Assembly (NCBI GenBank): GCA_046734315.1
Contig: JBKPQY010000195.1
Span: 1 to 10,467, forward strand
Source: DASXRA01 sp046734315
GTDB lineage: Bacteria; Actinomycetota; Actinomycetes; Mycobacteriales; Jatrophihabitantaceae
DNA length: 10,467 bases
Direction: 5' to 3'
Shown: positions 1 to 6,064 of the stretch, piece after piece
Layout: the number at the start of each line of letters is the position of its first letter
How positions within the stretch are numbered: position 1 is the stretch's first letter
Made by a program: the position numbers and the translations under genes
Notes under the pieces: model-generated
Database searches by the model: none
Seen by the model: only the letters and a program-made list of their open reading frames with translations
What the model was told of the DNA's origin: nothing

Positions 1-360
1 TCGTTCGTCGAGCGCACCGGCGTCGACGCGCTGGCCGTCGCCGTGGGGACGAGCCACGCGATGCTCACCCGCGATGCGGTCCTGGATTTCGACCTGATCG
101 CGGCGCTGCGCGACGCGGTTCCGGTGCCACTGGTGCTGCACGGCTCGTCGGGCGTGCCGGACGACGGGCTGCGCCGGGCCGTCGCCGGTGGCATCGCCAA
201 GGTCAACTTCGGAACGCAGCTGAACAAGGCGTTCACGACAGCTGTGCGGGAGTACCTTGGCGCCGATCCGAAGGCCGTCGACCCCCGGACCTACCTGGGC
301 GCCGCCCGCACCGCGGTGGCCGCCGAGGTCGCCCGGCTGCTGGCCGTGCTGTGGCCATAA
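1..360 (+). CDS. Class II ketose-bisphosphate aldolase, C-terminal part (5' end outside window)
   Basis: This is the last 119 residues of a zinc-dependent class II aldolase of the fructose-/tagatose-bisphosphate type, a cytoplasmic TIM-barrel enzyme that cleaves ketose bisphosphates into dihydroxyacetone phosphate and glyceraldehyde 3-phosphate. The frame is open from base 1 and ends at TAA 358-360. Family landmarks appear in the expected order: AVGTSHAM; LVLHGSSGVPDD, the loop whose His is a zinc ligand; and KVNFGTQLN, the phosphate-binding strand. The second position of the usual HGGSG loop is Ser here. The C-terminal helix (DPRTYLGAARTAVAAEVARLL) is typical of the KbaY/GatY/Fba-IIB branch. 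The sequence cannot say whether the substrate is fructose or tagatose bisphosphate. A DeoR regulator and galT about 4 kb downstream make a role in hexose breakdown plausible, but this is inference. Confidence 0.9.
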   Translation, partial: SFVERTGVDALAVAVGTSHAMLTRDAVLDFDLIAALRDAVPVPLVLHGSSGVPDDGLRRAVAGGIAKVNFGTQLNKAFTTAVREYLGADPKAVDPRTYLGAARTAVAAEVARLLAVLWP

Positions 361-384
361 AACCCCGGCCTGTCGGCGCGACCT

Positions 385-390
385 GGGAGA
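385..390 (+). promoter_or_regulatory. Ribosome binding site deciding the XPB start
   Basis: GGGAGA lies 10 bases upstream of GTG 401. The reading frame is open much further upstream, back into the aldolase gene. This site and the family N-terminus (MTDGPLIVQSDKT) support GTG 401 rather than the earlier in-frame ATG at 257. Confidence 0.6.
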
Positions 391-400
391 ATGGTTCGAT

Positions 401-2050
401 GTGACCGACGGACCGCTCATCGTCCAATCCGACAAGACCCTCCTGCTCGAGGTCGACCACCCGCTGGCGCCCGACGCACGCGCGGCCATCGCGCCGTTCG
501 CCGAGCTGGAACGCTCCCCCGAGCATGTCCACACCTACCGGCTGACCCCGCTCGGGCTGTGGAACGCCCGCGCGGCCGGGCACGACGCCGAGCAGGTGGT
601 CGACGCGCTCGTGCGTTACTCCCGTTACGCCGTGCCGCACGCGCTGCTGGTCGACGTTGCCGACACGATGGATCGCTACGGGCGCCTGCAGCTGGCCAAG
701 CACCCGGCGCACGGGCTGGTGCTGATCAGCCTCGACCGAGCCGTCCTGGAAGAAGTGCTGCGCCACCGGAAGATCGCGCCGATGCTCCGCGAGCGCATCG
801 ACGACGACACCGTCGTGGTGCATCCCTCCGAGCGCGGACGCCTCAAGCAGGCGTTGCTCAAGATCGGCTGGCCGGCCGAGGACCTGGCCGGGTACGTCGA
901 CGGGGAGGCGCACCCGATCGCGCTCCGCGAGGACGGCTGGCACCTGCGTGACTATCAGCGTGAGGCGGCCGACTCGTTCTGGCACGGGGGCTCCGGCGTG
1001 GTCGTGCTGCCTTGCGGTGCAGGCAAGACGCTCGTCGGGGCGGCGGCGATGGCCCAGGCGCAGGCGACGACGCTGATCCTCGTCACGAACACCGTCGCCG
1101 GCCGGCAGTGGAAGCGCGAGCTCATGGCGCGCACGTCCCTTACCGAGAGCGAGATCGGCGAGTACAGCGGCGAACGCAAGCAGATTCGCCCCGTCACCAT
1201 CGCCACGTACCAGATCATGAGCACGCGCCGGAAGGGCGAGTACCGCCACCTGGAGCTGTTCGACTCCCGCGACTGGGGGCTGATCGTCTATGACGAGGTG
1301 CACCTCCTGCCGGCGCCGATCTTCCGGCTCACCGCTGACCTCCAGTCACGCAGGCGACTGGGCCTCACCGCCACGTTGATCCGCGAAGACGGCCGGGAGG
1401 GCGATGTGTTCAGTCTGATCGGCCCCAAGCGCTTCGACGCCCCGTGGAAGGACATCGAAAACCAGGGCTGGATCGCCCCGGCGGACTGCACCGAGGTGCG
1501 GGTCACCCTCACCGACGCCGAGCGCATGAACTACGCGACCGCCGAGCCCGACGACCGGTACCGCATCGCGGCGACGGCGCGCACCAAGCTGCCGGTGATC
1601 AAGACCATCGTGGACCGGCACCCGGACGACCAGGTGCTCGTCATCGGCGCGTACCTCGACCAGCTCGACGACATCGCGACGGAGCTGGGCGGCGTCCCCA
1701 TCGTGCAGGGTTCGACGACCACCCGTGAGCGCGAGCGGCTCTACGATGCGTTCCGCGCCGGCGAGCAGCGCGTTCTCGTCGTCAGCAAGGTCGCCAACTT
1801 CTCGATCGACCTGCCCGAGGCGGCGGTCGCGGTGCAGATCTCCGGCACGTTCGGATCGCGCCAGGAGGAGGCGCAGCGGCTCGGACGGGTGCTGCGCCCT
1901 AAGCACGACGGCCGCCAGGCCCACTTCTACACGGTGGTCGCACGCGACACCCTGGATGCCGAGTACGCGGCGCACCGGCAGCGATTCCTGGCCGAGCAGG
2001 GCTACGCGTACACCATCACCGACGCCGACGACCTGTTGCGCCCGCTGTAA
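401..2050 (+). CDS. XPB/ERCC3-type superfamily 2 DNA helicase
   Basis: A complete 549-residue bacterial XPB helicase, the usual length for mycobacterial homologues (annotated ercc3/XPB). These are ATP-dependent 3'-to-5' DNA helicases linked to nucleotide excision repair or strand remodelling. An N-terminal helicase-associated domain (about residues 1-180) precedes the two RecA folds. Visible motifs are Walker A PCGAGKT at 204-210 (catalytic K209), the DEVH box at 298-301, motif III LTAT at 322-325, the XPB-specific RED triplet at 328-330, and motif VI QRLGRVLR at 492-499 with its arginine finger. All key residues are intact. GTG 401 gives the family N-terminus. It lies 40 bases after the aldolase stop, so read-through from that gene is possible. 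The downstream gap carries a hairpin and new promoter-like elements, so the unit probably ends here. The XPB-associated protein gene often found near bacterial XPB is not in the window. Confidence 0.96.
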   Translation: MTDGPLIVQSDKTLLLEVDHPLAPDARAAIAPFAELERSPEHVHTYRLTPLGLWNARAAGHDAEQVVDALVRYSRYAVPHALLVDVADTMDRYGRLQLAKHPAHGLVLISLDRAVLEEVLRHRKIAPMLRERIDDDTVVVHPSERGRLKQALLKIGWPAEDLAGYVDGEAHPIALREDGWHLRDYQREAADSFWHGGSGVVVLPCGAGKTLVGAAAMAQAQATTLILVTNTVAGRQWKRELMARTSLTESEIGEYSGERKQIRPVTIATYQIMSTRRKGEYRHLELFDSRDWGLIVYDEVHLLPAPIFRLTADLQSRRRLGLTATLIREDGREGDVFSLIGPKRFDAPWKDIENQGWIAPADCTEVRVTLTDAERMNYATAEPDDRYRIAATARTKLPVIKTIVDRHPDDQVLVIGAYLDQLDDIATELGGVPIVQGSTTTRERERLYDAFRAGEQRVLVVSKVANFSIDLPEAAVAVQISGTFGSRQEEAQRLGRVLRPKHDGRQAHFYTVVARDTLDAEYAAHRQRFLAEQGYAYTITDADDLLRPL

Positions 2051-2059
2051 CCCTGCGTT

Positions 2060-2078
2060 CGCCGTGAGTATCACGGCG
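2060..2078 (+). terminator. Inverted repeat after XPB: possible hairpin terminator or operator
   Basis: CGCCGTGA-GTA-TCACGGCG is a perfect 8-bp inverted repeat with a 3-base centre, starting 10 bases after the XPB stop. One G-U and one U-A pair (2059/2079, 2058/2080) could extend the stem to 10 bp. No T-tract follows, which is common for actinobacterial terminators but weakens the call. The GTGA-N3-TCAC core could equally be a protein-binding dyad. Confidence 0.4.
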
Positions 2079-2082
2079 GAGC

Positions 2083-2095
2083 GTGAACAGTTCAC
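2083..2095. repeat. Perfect palindrome GTGAAC-A-GTTCAC, candidate operator
   Basis: Six-base arms around a single central A. It lies 14 bases before the third inverted repeat and about 33 bases upstream of the candidate -10 hexamer of the glycoside-hydrolase-like gene. Its outer half-sites GTGA/TCAC repeat those of the preceding dyad at 2060-2078. No known regulator is assigned. Confidence 0.4.
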
Positions 2096-2104
2096 TGCGA
2101 GGGG

Positions 2105-2133
2105 TAGAGATCTTCGATGAAGATCGCTATCTT
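2105..2133 (+). promoter_or_regulatory. Candidate promoter for a leaderless transcript, with embedded dyad
   Basis: TATCTT (2128-2133) fits the actinobacterial -10 pattern TANNNT and ends 6 bases before GTG 2140, the spacing expected if transcription starts at the start codon itself. A weak -35 match, TAGAGA (2105-2110), sits 17 bases upstream. Between them GATCTTC-GAT-GAAGATC (2109-2125) is a perfect 7-bp inverted repeat, placed where a bound regulator would block RNA polymerase. No Shine-Dalgarno sequence precedes GTG 2140, which agrees with leaderless expression. This is inferred from pattern and spacing only. Confidence 0.42.
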
Positions 2134-2139
2134 ACCCGG

Positions 2140-2982
2140 GTGCCGAGCTCACGACTCCCGCTCGTCGCGCGGCTGAGCGCAGTACTGCTGATCGTTGTCG
2201 GAGTGCTTCCGGCATGGCGTGCCCCGGCAGGACAGGCAGCCAGCCTGCAGAAGCTGTCGGGCTACGGTGCCGACAGCTGTACTGCACCAAGCCTCAGCCA
2301 GATGAGAGCGTTCTGGAACAACACCCCGTTCTCGTACTGGGGCATCTACATCGGCGGTGGCGACCGCGCGTGCGCACAGCCGAACCTCACCACCTCGTGG
2401 GTCAACAGCGTGATCGCCATGGGCTGGGACCTGCTGCCGATCTGGGTCGGCCGGCAGAACCCGTGCACGGCTGGGCAGGCGTCCTACTTCAGCCGCAACA
2501 CCGCCACCGCGTACTCGCAGGGCAAGGCTGAGGCGCACGCCGCCTACCAGGCGTGGATCAAGCTACAGAACAACCCGAGCGTGCCGATCGATCTCGACCT
2601 GGAGCCGCCCTCGAACGACACGTCGACGTGCCGGGCCGCGGCGAAGGCGTTCGTGCGGGGGTGGGTGGACCAGATGCACGTCCCGCCCGCGCAATCGGCC
2701 GGCGTGTACACCTCGACGTGCGGCGGCCATCTCGCCGACTTCGCGTCCCTCCCCCACCCGCCGGACTTCGCCGACGGCGCGCAGTGGGACGGCAACCCGT
2801 CTACCCGGGCATTCAACTGCGTATCCAGCGTGAGCTGGGCGGACGCGCAGCGGCACAAGCAGTATCGGGGCGGGCACAACCAGACGGAGAACGGCGTGAC
2901 GCTGAACATCGACAGCCGGTGCGCGTACGGACCGGTTTACGGCGCGGCGACCCGGCTGAACTCGAGCTCACCATGCCACTGA
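2140..2982 (+). CDS. Exported glycoside-hydrolase-like protein (Rv2525c/DUF1906-like)
   Basis: A 280-residue secreted protein. With GTG 2140 as start, the N-terminus is a Sec-type signal peptide: Arg-containing start, a hydrophobic run around LSAVLLIVVGVLPAW, and cleavage probably near GQA-A (about residue 33). There is no twin-arginine motif, although the mycobacterial relative Rv2525c is a Tat substrate. The mature part resembles the glycoside-hydrolase-like TIM-barrel domain of that family: SGYGADSCTAPS at its start, YWGIYIGGG, LPIWVG, an acidic strand D151-L-D153-L-E155 at the position of the catalytic acids in GH25-like folds, and AGVYTST. Eight cysteines in the mature chain suggest up to four disulfides. 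The natural substrate is unknown; peptidoglycan or another envelope glycan is a guess. An upstream in-frame GTG at 2083 would spoil the signal peptide. The 3' end overlaps the next gene by 10 bases. Confidence 0.85.
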   Translation: MPSSRLPLVARLSAVLLIVVGVLPAWRAPAGQAASLQKLSGYGADSCTAPSLSQMRAFWNNTPFSYWGIYIGGGDRACAQPNLTTSWVNSVIAMGWDLLPIWVGRQNPCTAGQASYFSRNTATAYSQGKAEAHAAYQAWIKLQNNPSVPIDLDLEPPSNDTSTCRAAAKAFVRGWVDQMHVPPAQSAGVYTSTCGGHLADFASLPHPPDFADGAQWDGNPSTRAFNCVSSVSWADAQRHKQYRGGHNQTENGVTLNIDSRCAYGPVYGAATRLNSSSPCH

Positions 2983-4052
2983 GGGTCTTCGCCGCCGGCG
3001 GTGTCGTCATCACGGCGCTTGCTGGCTGTGCCGCGGCCCAGCCCACGTCGCACCCGGCGCCGCCACCCGCAGGGGCCGCCATCAGCGCATCCGGTGTGGC
3101 CAGTGTCCGCAACGGCCACGCGGTCGTCTACGCCGTCGTCGGCAGCCGCTGGGCCGCCGTGCCGCTCCCGCATCTGCCCGCGGCCGGCGCGAGCGTGGCC
3201 GGCCACGGGGCGAGCATCTACGCCGCCCAGGCAGGCACCGGCGGCGTCACCCTCGACTCCACGCACGACGGCGGTCGCAGCTGGCAGCAGCGCCGGGTGG
3301 CCACGACCCAGGACGTCGCCGCTGTCTCGCTGGCCCTGAGCGCGGACGGGTCGAAGCTCGCCATGCTGCTCGACCGCTCGACGTCGGCCGGTGTTGCCGG
3401 GCCGGCGAACGTCCTGGTGGGGCCGGCGACAGCCGGTGCGCTCGCCGTGCACCCGGCGCCGGCGGCGGGCCGGGTCGCGTGGTGGCACGGGCGGCTGGCC
3501 CTGAGCGGCGGAGTGCTCTCGTCGCGGCTATACCTCGGCGATGCGACCGCGAGCAGCTGGCAGCCGGTGCCGGTGTCCGGGCAGGGGCTGGCGCCACTTC
3601 GCAGCGTTGATCCGACGACGCCGAGCATCGGCACTCCGGCGACACTGCCGGACGGCGCGCTGCTGGTCCCGGTGACCAGCCACGCCGGCCCGCCGAGCGT
3701 CGATCTGCTCGCCACGGCGAACGGCCGCGCATTCCGGTCGCTCGGGCGGGTGCCGCTGACCGGCGAGCTCGGCGGGGGGACGAGCCCGCCGGTCAGCGTG
3801 GTACCCGGCGCCGACACGGTCGTCTCCGACCCGAACACGCTGCGCTTCACCGTGGTGAGCAGTTCCGGCAGGCGCAGCTTCATCCCCACGGGGCTGCCCG
3901 CGCCGCCATCGACGTTGAGCTTCGCCACGCCGCAGCTGGGACTCGCGGAGGTCGACACCGCATCCTGCGCTCACGGCAAGACCGGTTGTACCGTCGGTAC
4001 CGACGTCTTCGCGACCAGCGACGGCGGTGCCACCTGGCAATCCGCACCCTAA
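2973..4052 (+). CDS. Lipoprotein with Asp-box (BNR-like) motifs, probable beta-propeller
   Basis: A 359-residue probable lipoprotein of unknown function. ATG 2973 gives a short signal peptide ending in a lipobox, L16-A17-G18-C19, so Cys19 should be lipid-modified and the protein anchored on the outer face of the membrane. A Pro/Ala-rich linker (about 20-40) follows. The remainder is Gly/Ser/Thr-rich with many short strands. Two Asp-box motifs are clear: THDGGRSW (97-104) and TSDGGATW (348-355). This motif marks sialidase- and YCF48-type propeller blades, but no sialidase catalytic set is recognisable, so enzyme activity should not be assumed. Two cysteines near residues 330-336 could form a small disulfide loop. 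The start lies 10 bases inside the preceding gene in another frame, which suggests translational coupling and a joint envelope role. Confidence 0.8.
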   Translation: MPLRVFAAGGVVITALAGCAAAQPTSHPAPPPAGAAISASGVASVRNGHAVVYAVVGSRWAAVPLPHLPAAGASVAGHGASIYAAQAGTGGVTLDSTHDGGRSWQQRRVATTQDVAAVSLALSADGSKLAMLLDRSTSAGVAGPANVLVGPATAGALAVHPAPAAGRVAWWHGRLALSGGVLSSRLYLGDATASSWQPVPVSGQGLAPLRSVDPTTPSIGTPATLPDGALLVPVTSHAGPPSVDLLATANGRAFRSLGRVPLTGELGGGTSPPVSVVPGADTVVSDPNTLRFTVVSSSGRRSFIPTGLPAPPSTLSFATPQLGLAEVDTASCAHGKTGCTVGTDVFATSDGGATWQSAP

Positions 4053-4072
4053 CGCGAGGCGGACACGGGGTA

Positions 4073-4112
4073 CTGCGCAAGCCTGCGCGATGTTGTTGAC
4101 TTTTGTTAGAGT
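4073..4112 (+). promoter_or_regulatory. Phased direct repeats and promoter-like elements upstream of the DeoR gene
   Basis: CTGCGC begins at 4073 and 4083, and TTGTT at 4093 and 4103, so four elements are spaced exactly one helical turn (10 bp) apart. The TTGTT pair lies in an AT-rich patch that stands out in this GC-rich DNA. TAGAGT (4107-4112) fits a TANNNT -10 element, and TTGACT (4096-4101) looks like a -35 hexamer, but the two are not correctly spaced for one promoter. An autoregulatory operator for the DeoR protein is plausible. The exact promoter is unresolved. Confidence 0.4.
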
Positions 4113-4140
4113 GTGCTGGAAAGTGGCAGGGTCTCCTTGG

Positions 4141-4154
4141 GGCCCTCGAGGGCC
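4141..4154 (+). repeat. 14-bp perfect palindrome in the DeoR leader
   Basis: GGCCCTCGAGGGCC reads the same on both strands and lies 27 bases before ATG 4182. As RNA it could form a 5-bp hairpin with a UCGA loop. Its left arm GGCCCTC can also pair with GAGGGCC at 4173-4179, which contains part of the ribosome binding site. It may be a DNA dyad or one half of a leader switch. Confidence 0.5.
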
Positions 4155-4169
4155 ATCGCCTACCAGCCC

Positions 4170-4177
4170 GGGGAGGG
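4170..4177 (+). promoter_or_regulatory. Strong ribosome binding site deciding the DeoR start
   Basis: GGGGAGGG lies 4-6 bases before ATG 4182. The open frame extends upstream to 4113, but this site and the family N-terminus (MLARQRQAMILDEL) select ATG 4182. Confidence 0.8.
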
Positions 4178-4181
4178 CCGC

Positions 4182-4973
4182 ATGCTCGCACGCCAGCGTC
4201 AAGCGATGATCCTTGACGAGCTGCGCCGTACCGGCGGCGTTCGGGTCAGCGAGCTAACCGAGCTGCTCGGCGTCTCCGACATGACGATCCGTCGCGACCT
4301 GGAACAGCTCGCCGCGGACGGAGTGCTCCAGAAGGTGCACGGCGGGGCGGTGCTGTCCGGCAACGTGACGGAGGAGCCCGGTTTCGAGGCCAAGCGCGCG
4401 CTCGAGCAGCCGGCCAAGCGTGCGATCGCCGCCCGGGCGGCGCAGCTCGTCAAGCCGAGCACCGCAATCGCCATCAGCGCCGGCACGACGACCTGGGCGA
4501 TGGCCCAGCATCTCGCCACGGTGCGCGGGCTCACCGTCGTCACCAACTCCACCACGGTTGCCGACACGATCGCCTCGATGGGCGATCCGACACAGCAGAC
4601 CGTCATCCTGACCGGCGGAGTGCGCACCCCGAGCGCCGCACTGGTCGGCCCGGTCGCCGACCTGACCATCCGCTCGCTGCATGTCGATCAGCTATTCCTC
4701 GGCGCCCACGGATTCGACGGCCGTGCCGGCCTCACCACGCCGAACCTCGCGGAGGCCGAGACGAATCGCGCGCTGCTCTCGAGTGCTCGCCAGGTGATCG
4801 CGCTGGTCGACTCCACGAAATGGGGCATCGTGGGCTTGGCGGATTTCGGGCCGCTGTCCGCCGTCGACGTGCTGATCACCGACGACGCCCTTCCCTTCGA
4901 CGCGCGCCGCGTTCTGGAGGATGCCATCGACGAGGTCATCCTGGTTTCGCCCGAGGCGCCCAGCGGCGTATGA
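4182..4973 (+). CDS. DeoR/GlpR-family sugar-responsive transcriptional regulator
   Basis: A 263-residue regulator of normal family length. The N-terminal winged helix-turn-helix (about residues 3-58) includes the signature VRVSELTELLGVSDMTIRRD (20-39), with the recognition helix at SDMTIRRDLEQL (32-43), followed by the wing VHGGAVL. The C-terminal sensor domain has the fold of phosphosugar isomerases. It shows SAGTTT (99-104), where many relatives have DSGTT, then TVVTNS, ILTGG, and GFDGRAGLTTPN (177-188) followed by ETNRALL. Family members usually repress and are released by a phosphorylated sugar. The stop codon overlaps the galT start in ATGA (4970-4973), so galT is its most likely target, with a sugar phosphate of galactose or hexose metabolism as likely effector. 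The gene's own leader carries repeats that suit autoregulation. Effector and operator are inferred, not shown. Confidence 0.93.
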   Translation: MLARQRQAMILDELRRTGGVRVSELTELLGVSDMTIRRDLEQLAADGVLQKVHGGAVLSGNVTEEPGFEAKRALEQPAKRAIAARAAQLVKPSTAIAISAGTTTWAMAQHLATVRGLTVVTNSTTVADTIASMGDPTQQTVILTGGVRTPSAALVGPVADLTIRSLHVDQLFLGAHGFDGRAGLTTPNLAEAETNRALLSSARQVIALVDSTKWGIVGLADFGPLSAVDVLITDDALPFDARRVLEDAIDEVILVSPEAPSGV

Positions 4974-6052
4974 CGTTCCGGCAGTCGACGCGGCTCGCCG
5001 ACGGGCGCGAGTTGCTCTATTACGACGAGCAGCCCGGAGTCGATCGCAGCGCACCCGATCGCCGCGAGCTGGCGGCCACCGCAGCGTCGTCCCAGATCCG
5101 CTGGGACCCGCTGTTCCGTGCCTGGTCGGTAATCGCCGGGCACCGTCAGACGCGGACCTATCGGCCGCCGACCAGCGACTGCCCGCTGTGCCCGTCCCGC
5201 GACGACCGGCTCACCGAGATCCCGGAAAGCGACTACGACGTCGTGGTATTCGAGAATCGGTTCCCGTCGCTGACCACGCAAGCGAGTGACGAGCTCGCAA
5301 CGGATGCGTTCCCGTTCCGCTCGGCGCCCGGCATCGGGCGCTGCGAGGTCGTGTGCTTCACCAGCGACCACGACACCTCGTTCGCGCAGTTGCCGCCGTC
5401 GCGGGCGCGGACCGTGATCGACGCGCTGGCCGACCGCACGACCGAGCTGTGCCGCATCGACGGCGTCGAGTACGTGTTCTGCTTCGAGAACCGCGGCGAG
5501 GAGATAGGCGTGACGCTGACCCACCCGCACGGTCAGATCTACGCCTACCCGTTCGTGCCGTCCCGGTTCGAGCGAGCCGGCGCGGTCGCGCGCAGCTACC
5601 GCGACGAGAACGGGGGCTGCCTGCAATGTGCGATCGTCGCTGCCGAACGCAAGGCGTCGATCCGCGTGGTGGCCGAGTCCGACCTGTGGACGGCGCACGT
5701 CCCGTTCGCGGCGCGGTGGCCGTACGAGGTGCGGCTCGTGCCGCAGCGCCACGTCCCGAACCTGCCCTCACTCACATCCGAGGAACGCGAGGATCTCGCC
5801 CGCATCTACCTCGACGTCCTGCAGCGCTTCGACCGGCTCTTCGGTGGCGGCCGCACGCCCTATATCGCGGGCTGGCATCAGGCGCCGGTGCACCGCGACG
5901 GCGATGTGTGGCATCTCGCCGCCGAGGTGTTCACCATCCGGCGGGCGCCGGGGAAGCTGAAGTACCTGGCCGGGTCGGAGTCGGGTGCCGGGGTGTGGAT
6001 CAACGACGTCACACCGGAGGTGGCCGCCGCCAGGCTGCGCGGGGAGTCCTGA
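4970..6052 (+). CDS. galT: Galactose-1-phosphate uridylyltransferase
   Basis: A 360-residue cytoplasmic enzyme of the Leloir pathway: UDP-glucose plus galactose 1-phosphate gives glucose 1-phosphate plus UDP-galactose, through a uridylylated histidine. The HIT-superfamily active site H185-P-H187-G-Q189 is intact; by comparison with the E. coli enzyme H187 is the nucleophile. The likely metal ligands C71, C74, H134 and H185 are all present. A second CxxC (C217, C220) and a downstream HVPNLPSLT segment follow, as is usual for actinobacterial forms. ATG 4970 overlaps the DeoR stop (ATGA), and only a weak GAGG lies upstream, so translation is probably coupled. No galK or galE follows; the next gene, 12 bases on, is an antiporter. 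The kinase must be elsewhere or beyond this window. Confidence 0.95.
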   Translation: MTFRQSTRLADGRELLYYDEQPGVDRSAPDRRELAATAASSQIRWDPLFRAWSVIAGHRQTRTYRPPTSDCPLCPSRDDRLTEIPESDYDVVVFENRFPSLTTQASDELATDAFPFRSAPGIGRCEVVCFTSDHDTSFAQLPPSRARTVIDALADRTTELCRIDGVEYVFCFENRGEEIGVTLTHPHGQIYAYPFVPSRFERAGAVARSYRDENGGCLQCAIVAAERKASIRVVAESDLWTAHVPFAARWPYEVRLVPQRHVPNLPSLTSEEREDLARIYLDVLQRFDRLFGGGRTPYIAGWHQAPVHRDGDVWHLAAEVFTIRRAPGKLKYLAGSESGAGVWINDVTPEVAAARLRGES

Positions 6053-6064
6053 ACCCCGCAGAAT

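Noticed and set aside
233..1303. Long minus-strand open frame (356 codons) opposite the helicase gene
   Set aside because: It mirrors XPB codons in GC-rich DNA; its protein has no family pattern and the helicase on the other strand is certain.
2117..2176. Small upstream open frame (19 codons, containing a TTA codon) overlapping the start of the glycoside-hydrolase-like gene
   Set aside because: If transcription starts at 2140, as the -10 placement suggests, it is not transcribed; the nearest purine-rich site is about 12 bases away.
2553..2972. 140-codon N-terminal extension of the lipoprotein frame
   Set aside because: It overlaps the glycoside-hydrolase-like gene and would bury the lipobox; ATG 2973 gives a standard lipoprotein signal.
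2973..4052. Calling the Asp-box lipoprotein a sialidase
   Set aside because: Asp boxes are structural; no arginine triad or other sialidase catalytic residues can be identified.
4688..5752. 354-codon minus-strand open frame opposite the DeoR gene and galT
   Set aside because: It is a frame shadow of two well-supported genes, with no recognisable domain and no ribosome site noted.
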